From NCBI GenBank assembly GCA_020310875.1, contig CM035423.1:131376138-131440137 (forward strand): a stretch of 64,000 nucleotides of DNA, read 5' to 3'. This document shows positions 58,416-64,000 of the stretch, in pieces. Under the pieces are notes generated by a model. The model saw only the letters and a list, made by a program, of their open reading frames with translations, was not told the DNA's origin and made no database searches. Every line of letters starts with the position of its first letter. The first letter of the stretch is position 1. This DNA comes from Ceratopteris richardii. Taxonomy: Eukaryota; Streptophyta; Polypodiopsida; Polypodiales; Pteridaceae. The position numbers and the translations under genes were made by a program.

Positions 58416-59280
58416 TGAAGAGGATCAAATCTGATGGAGGTGGTGAGTATTTTTCACATGAATTTGATTCATTCTTACAGGACAGAGGTATAAAAAGAGA
58501 AATCACAACAAGATATACTCCTAAAGTAAATGGGGTGGCAGAGAGAAGGAACAGGTTGATAGTAGAAGCTGCAAGGTAAATGTTGAATGAGAAGAAAATA
58601 CCCAATTATCTATGGGCACAGGCTGTTTCCACAACCACTTATTTGGTTAACAGGCTCCCATCCAAATCCTTGGATAGAATGACACCCTATAAAGCATGGA
58701 ATGGTAGAAGACCCTCGTTGGACCATTGCAAAATATTTGGGTGCATTTCTTATGCACACATTCCCTCAACAGATTAGAGGAAGCCTTGATCCTAAAACTA
58801 AAAAGTGTATATTCATTGGCTATGACCAAAATCACAAGGGTTATAGGCTATCCAATCCCATAAAGAAAGGATTTATAGTTAGTAGGGATGTATTGTTTGA
58901 TGAAAATAATTCATGGTTTGAAGATGATTGTAGGAAGATCAAGTTACCTTATGATTTGGAAAGTAATTTTCCAACTCTCACTCAAGAAAATCAACAGTTA
59001 CCAGAAGATATCAATTCAGAGGATGAAGAGAAAATGGATTTCAAGGCATGGAAGTCAAGAGGAAAGACCACACTCAAGCAATTGGAGGACATTCCAGAGT
59101 CCTCCAATCAAGCACTCAAGAGATCTCAAAGGGAGAGTAAAAAGTCCAAAAGGTATGGATATGACACATCATTAGTCACCAAGCATTCTGTGTATATCAC
59201 TAAAGACTCTATGACAGAAGCACCTTGTTCATTTGAAGAGGCTAATAAGAGGAAAGAATGGATAGAAGCCCCAGTTTATT

Positions 59281-59560
59281 GAAAGGATCGGAAAAATTTG
59301 CGAGCGAGAGTAGACTGAGTTGTAAACGTCAACGGTAAACGGTTTTGCGTTTAAGCTAATACGTTTACAACACTATAGCAGCGAAACCCGTAAAGGTCCG
59401 GTAGGATTAAGCTAATACCGTTTACGTTTACTTAAGGTAAACTCTCCTTTACGGTAAACGCAAAACCGAAAACGTTTACTGTTAGGCGAGTTTCCCGGGT
59501 GCTAAAGAAAACCTAAAGGGCCGGAGGGAAGACCATTAAGGTCTTGCTTAAGCGTTTACC
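59281..59560. mobile_element. GTAAACG-rich insertion with nested inverted repeats
   Basis: About 275 bp of text unlike its surroundings, lying exactly where copia pol is interrupted. GTAAAC or GTTTAC words occur around ten times. GTTGTAAACGT (59319-59329) pairs with ACGTTTACAAC (59361-59371), and CGGTTTTGCGTTTA (59340-59353) pairs with TAAACGCAAAACCG (59455-59468). TTAAGCTAATA occurs twice. AAGC lies at both borders and might be a 4-bp target duplication. Subterminal repeats of this sort are typical of transposase sites in DNA transposons, but no clear terminal repeats were found. No coding capacity. Confidence 0.6.
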
Positions 59561-61060
59561 AAAGCAGGAAGAAGTTGAAGCACTTCAGGAGAACAATACT
59601 TGGGACTTGGTTCCCAAGAAGCCAAGCATGAAGGTAATAGCATCTAGGTGGATATATAAAATCAAGAAAAATTCAGATGGTTCTACAAACAGGTACAAGG
59701 CAAGGTTAGTGGAAAACGGGTTCGCTCAAACCCATGGAGTGGACTATAAAGAAACTTTTTCATCTATGGCTAAGATGCCAACAATTAGGGTTTTGGTAAG
59801 TGTTGTTGCTTCCAATAATTGGAATCTATATCAGCTAGATGTCAAGTATGCATTCCTAAATGGATGGATCTCAGAAGAAGTGTATATGGAACAACCACTA
59901 GGGTTTGAAGACAAAGACAAACCAGGTTTTTTATGCAAACTAATGAAGGCACTCTATGGCCTAAAGGAAGATCCTCGAGCTTGGAACCATAGGCTTGTTA
60001 CTTATTTGCAAGATCAAGGTTTTGTGACTAGCAAGGCAAACTCTTCTTTATTTATAAAGAAGACCAACTCAGAAGTTATCTACTTATATGTCTATGTGGA
60101 TGACATTATCACTACATGGAATGATGCTAATGGGATAAAGCAGGATAAAACTCAACTAATGGAAGAATTTAAAATCAGTGATCTTGGTTTGTTAACATAG
60201 TTTCTTGGCTTAGAACTTGTGTACACATATTTTGATGTATTTATTACTCAGAGAAATTATATTCATGATATGTTGGTAAAACTCAAGATTGAGAATACCA
60301 AAATTACAGGTACACCCATGGAACTCCGTCATAAGCTTAGTTCTCATGAAGGAGAACTCCTTGAGGATGTTATAGGTTACCAAAAACTTGTTGGGAGTCT
60401 CAATTATGCAAGCCTAACAAGAGTAGACATTGCTTATGGAGTAAGTACACTAAGCCAATTCATGCATGCACCAAGAAAGCCTCACATGGAAGCTGCCAAG
60501 GGGGTGCTAAAGTATCTAAAGGGTACCATGAATGAAGGGTTGTTTTACCTTTTCACTTCTAACTTGGACATAAAGATGTATTCTGATGCAAATTGGGCTG
60601 GCTCCAAGGATGATAGGAGGAGCACCTCAGGTTACTTGTCTTTTGCAGGTTCAAAGCTTATATCATGGTCATCATAGAAGCAACCAACTCTGGCTTTATC
60701 ATCTACAGAAGCAGAATACAGAGGTTTAGCAAATGCAACTCAATAAGCTATGTGGCTCAAGCAACTCTATGCAGATTTGGGCTTACACTCTTACGCTCCA
60801 GTAATCTTTGGAGATAACACTAGTTCACTTCATTTGGCTGATAATCTTGTATATCATGCAAGGACTAAGCACATTGAAGTGCACTATCAATATGTAAAGG
60901 AGAAATTGATTAGCAAGGATATTCAACTATCCTATGTATCAACTCATTTACAATGTGCAGATATACTCACAAAATCTTTGGATGGAACCAAGATGAACAT
61001 ATTCAAATTGATGATTGGCTTGCAGGAGATGCAGGAGCAATGAAGACCAAGCATGTTAGG

Positions 61061-61070
61061 CTTGAGGGGG
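61061..61070 (+). other. Polypurine tract
   Basis: CTTGAGGGGGA-type tract 20 bases after the pol stop, followed by TTTTTGG. Confidence 0.7.
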
Positions 61071-61076
61071 ACTTTT

Positions 61077-61720
61077 TGGTGAAAGAGATTCCAAGCCCAG
61101 ATACTTGGATGATTAGCATGTTGGTCATGAAGTCCTATATGATCAATCCCTTGTAAAATCAAGTACATTTACCTTTGTATAGTGCATTACTTGCAGGTGC
61201 AATAAGGAAGCATCAAATCATGATTCATTTAGTAGTTGAGTGATGAGAGAATATATCCTATACTTTAGGATTCACTTTTAGGTGGACTTTTGAATTTGAA
61301 TTCAAATATTGGCTCCAAACACAACTATAAAAAGATGATCAAAAGACATGTGTGATATCTCAACTCCATGAGATCGTTTTGAAAGGGATGCATTGTGGAT
61401 TAAGAGCTCGCTTCATAGCTCAATCACTTCCCTCACATTGAGCATTAGTATTGCCAATGACATTGTATTTGTACATGATTTCAAACATACATTATCATTA
61501 CATCTTCACTTCACTTCTTTGCCATGACTACATCAGTATAGTGATCTTCTCAGAGCTTGTTCTTAGTGTATGATTGATCATTTGAGGTGATCTAAAGCAT
61601 GATATAGTGAGTATACTGTCTACTACATTGCTATAAAATCTCATTATCATTGCTTCTTTGAATTGTGAGATACTAGCACTTCATTACTCTCTAGTTGTTG
61701 ACTGATGCACCCCGAAAATA
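61077..61720 (+). repeat. Probable copia 3' LTR
   Basis: Starts TGGTGAAAG after the purine tract. A TATA box (ACTATAAAAAGATG, 61324-61337) lies inside. The end is not defined. 61720-62750 has no frame, LTR end or other feature I can support. Confidence 0.5.
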
Positions 61721-62752
61721 TTAGGCATGTCCTATGATTTGCTAAACATCATTCTCAGCATGTAGTTCATCATTTTCAGTGAAATCACTCATGTTTGGTA
61801 GTTGTCTAAGTTAATTAGACATCACCAAAAGGAATCAAGCTAAATGCTATTGTGCTCAACGAATTGTTCAATATATTGAACAGGTGTAGAGATAAGAATA
61901 GAAAGTTTTGACCTTGGATCAATTTCCTACCTATTTTTTTGATCCACTGATTAGTGGATGATGTTCCAAACATCATAGGTGATTATTTATGATCATTAGC
62001 AAGCTAAAGAGGCCCATTACACTCTCTGACAATTGTTGTTGGCAGGTGTGAAGCAGGTTTAAGCAACTCTACTTCATCTCTGAAGACTATCCACCATCTC
62101 CTCCAACACTTAGGACTTTACAGTCCCCCATATAAGAACCTTGTGCATGGCCTTATTAAATCAAATTCTACATAGTTTTGATAATAATGCATTCCAACTA
62201 TGATACAATCTCTTCTAAGCATGGAAAAAACTGATCTATGATATGTTCACTAAAGGAAGGATTTCTCCTTCTAAGTTTGGTAGTTATATCGCTCCCAATG
62301 GTAGAAGTTCCACTACTTTAAAAGGTCAAATCCATCTTGGTGTAAGCTTGGATTGATTTTGATCCATCCTCAATAATAAAATAAGTGGTCATTTACTGAT
62401 ATGCTTTTCTCTTAAGTTCTTGTTGTGCAAGTCTTTCCTTTGCCTTGTACTTGCATCACATTGTGCATTAGTTCTTATCTTTTCTCTTCATGTTGACTGA
62501 TTCATCCCATGTGAGATCCAATTTGATCTCCCTTTTCTACAGTTGCATTCAATTTGTTAGATTAAATGCTTAAATCAATTCATGGCCTCAATCCCATTGA
62601 TGCATTTAGCCTCAAAGATGCATTTAGGCTGAACCATACTTGCTTTTCCCCTTTTGTGAGATAGAAAGTGCTTGCATTCTCTCAATCAAACCACTCCTAT
62701 TCACTCTAGATTGCTCTTCTTGCAAAAGAAGAGACACAACCTCATCAAATGC

Positions 62753-63120
62753 TTATGCATTGGGATTCCCTTTTGCAACCAAACAGAGTGTAGTAGCAAA
62801 ACTTTTAAAAGATTCAAGTAGTCCTTTCAACAATGTAGAAATGAGTGATGCATCCAGAATAATCTCGTCTATGTTTGCCAATTGCTCTTTCAAGTCCTTG
62901 ATGCGTGTCACATACACATCCACAGACTCATTTTCAGCCATACATACATCCTCAAGTTGCTTCCTCAAGTATGCAACACGTGCTTCATTATGCATGGCAT
63001 ACAAAGAAACAAGAGTTTTCCATGCCTGTCTTGATGTAGAACATGATCGAATGTGTGGAAGTATATGATGCTTCATAGAATGCGCAATCAATGCATGAGC
63101 TTGAGCATCTTTTCCATCCC
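62753..63120 (-). pseudogene. gag: Copia gag fragment, minus strand
   Basis: The minus strand reads QLRWDGKDAQAHALIAHSMK, HHILPHIRSCSTSRQAWKTL, EARVAYLRKQLEDVCMAENE and VYVTRIKDLKEQLANIDEII, the UBN2-type gag core, uninterrupted for 112 codons. Its start and zinc knuckle are missing. It resembles the gag remnants at 7238-7450 and 38520-38660. Confidence 0.85.
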
Positions 63121-63136
63121 ATCTAAGCTGCTCCTA

Positions 63137-63330
63137 TTGTCACGAGGAAGGAGATGAGGAAGAGAGCTCACACACACTCTCACAATCAAAGAGAAGCACA
63201 CACTCAGATTGAGGCAAGGAAGTATGATCTTCTTCTTATTCTATTACATAAAAAGGAATGTACAAGAATGACCTAAAAACAAGAATACAACTACTACAAT
63301 ATATAATTTACCTTGATATGCTTTGTTCTA
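63137..63330 (-). repeat. LTR-like spacer between copia pol and gag
   Basis: On the minus strand: TGTACATTCCTTTTTATG, a possible poly(A) zone, and GTGAGAGTGTGTGTGAGCTC ending CCTCGTGACA. It sits between RNase H and gag in tail-to-head order. No purine tract or primer site was found, so LTR status is tentative. Confidence 0.35.
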
Positions 63331-64000
63331 GCATGAAAAATAGGGTTCTGTGCTAGGTGTATGCCTCACATGATCCCATTACAACACCTCTATACTCATC
63401 CTCTGTACTCGACAAAGCAATAGTGGGTTGCTTCTTGTTGCTCCATGTAATAGCTGCACCTCCAAGTGAGAATAGAAAGCCACTAGTAGATCTTTTATCT
63501 AGAATACTACCAGCTCAATCTGCATCGGTGTATCCATGAACCTACAAATCTACACCAGCTTCATAAAACAATGCATAATCCAAAGTAGCACTCACATAAT
63601 GTAGAGTGCACCTCAGAGCATCCAAATGTGGCTTCTTGGGAACTACATAAATTGACTTTCAAGTCCAATAGTATAGCTTAGATCAGACCTTGTCATTGTG
63701 AGATATACAAGACTTCCCACAAATTTCTTGTATATAGTAGCATTTTCCAATTCTTCACCTGATGTAGTATCCATCTTCAAATTTTGATCTAATGGCATAG
63801 AAATTGGCTTACAATCAGCCATGCCATACTTTTGCAGCATATTCAAGGCATATTGCCTTTGCGACATCCATATACCTGTTTCTGTATGTATGAACTCCAT
63901 GCCCAAGAAGTAGCGCAACACACCAAGACCTTTCATGTCAAATTCCTGCATAAGAAGTTGCTTTACCTCTTTAATCCTTTCTTCATTATCACCACCTACA
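63330..64000 (-). pseudogene. pol: Copia RT end and RNase H, minus strand, cut by window edge
   Basis: From the right edge: ERIKEVKQLLMQEFDMKGLG, LRYFLGMEFIHTETGIWMSQ and KFVGSLVYLTMTRSDLSYTI (63643-63951), the RT C-terminal part. In a second frame with stops follow HLDALRCTLHYVSATLDYAL, HGYTDAD*AGSILDKRSTSG and TIALSSTEDEYRG (about 63640-63390), RNase H. Catalytic RT residues lie outside the window. Separate family from the copia elements to its left. Confidence 0.85.

Larger units (their letters stand above)
57895..61043 (+). pseudogene. pol: Copia pol: integrase, RT, RNase H
   Basis: It opens with the end of the gag-pre-integrase block (YKCGACQFGKTHRQPF). Integrase has HTDVWGPSKDP, IKSDGGGEYFSHEF and KVNGVAERRNR (57913-58579) but is broken by a 196-bp tandem duplication. 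A stop at 58577 and a shift near 58775 follow. The acidic linker ends at 59280, where a GTAAACG-rich insertion interrupts EANKRKEWIEA. RT resumes at about 59562 with ALQENNTWDLVPK, LDVKYAFLNGW, ALYGLKEDPRAWN and YVDDIITT; TAG at 60198. RNase H has SDANWAGSKDDRRST, a TAG inside SSxKQP, STEAEYR and TKHIEVHYQYVKEK. Gag and protease are missing. Distinct from the other copia families here. Confidence 0.88.

Noticed and set aside
1..64000. A host gene, rRNA or tRNA
   Set aside because: No frame or RNA-like block without retroelement or repeat character was found; the DUF7869-like remnant is the nearest to a host-type gene.

Overview
The window looks like nuclear DNA of a land plant with a large, repeat-rich genome. 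Every recognisable coding stretch is a plant-type retroelement (Ty1/copia, Ty3/gypsy, LINE) or a repeat-borne ORF. Primer-binding sites match plant initiator-Met and Asp tRNAs. I see no host gene, rRNA, tRNA or CRISPR. The piling-up of old, broken elements would fit a gymnosperm or similar lineage, but that is inference.

Layout, left to right. 1-2720: 3' part of a copia element with an intact pol frame and the start of its 3' LTR. 2724-3024: five copies of a 17-bp palindrome. 3061-6677: a decayed uncharacterised ORF family, present again inverted at 55926-57880. 6678-7657: minus-strand copia gag. 7700-8319 and 12444-12720: one LINE reverse transcriptase, split by a short-LTR non-autonomous copia element (8320-12438) that carries gag, a protease remnant and a His/Asp-rich ORF. 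13531-15949: a 1.2-kb tandem duplication. 16941-18660: minus copia fragment. 19321-24239: LTR, Asp-tRNA PBS and a 4-kb non-coding interior. 24240-29650: minus-strand copia material around two LTRs whose flanks are odd. 30468-32808: a broken gene resembling the DUF7869 (IDGMDQ / VGHTHxxID) family. 33229-34120: a unit with 33-bp terminal inverted repeats. 34185-41300: minus gypsy gag and two related minus copia elements, one with a 978-bp insertion and perfect target duplication. 41300-43758: gypsy integrase followed by a second retropepsin-like domain. 44213-50766: a nearly full copia element with six stops. 50767-55700: gypsy protease-RT-RNase H plus a coiled-coil ORF. 57895-61043: another copia pol, carrying a 196-bp tandem duplication and a GTAAACG-dense insertion. 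61077-64000: LTR-like DNA and minus copia gag and pol pieces.

No genes here form a host pathway. The logic is nested insertion, ectopic LTR recombination and local out-of-frame duplications. The most novel candidates are the His/Asp-rich non-autonomous copia element, the gypsy lineage with protease domains on both sides of pol, the DUF7869-like pseudogene, the palindrome array and the GTAAACG island. All calls come from reading the sequence by eye; alignments were not run.
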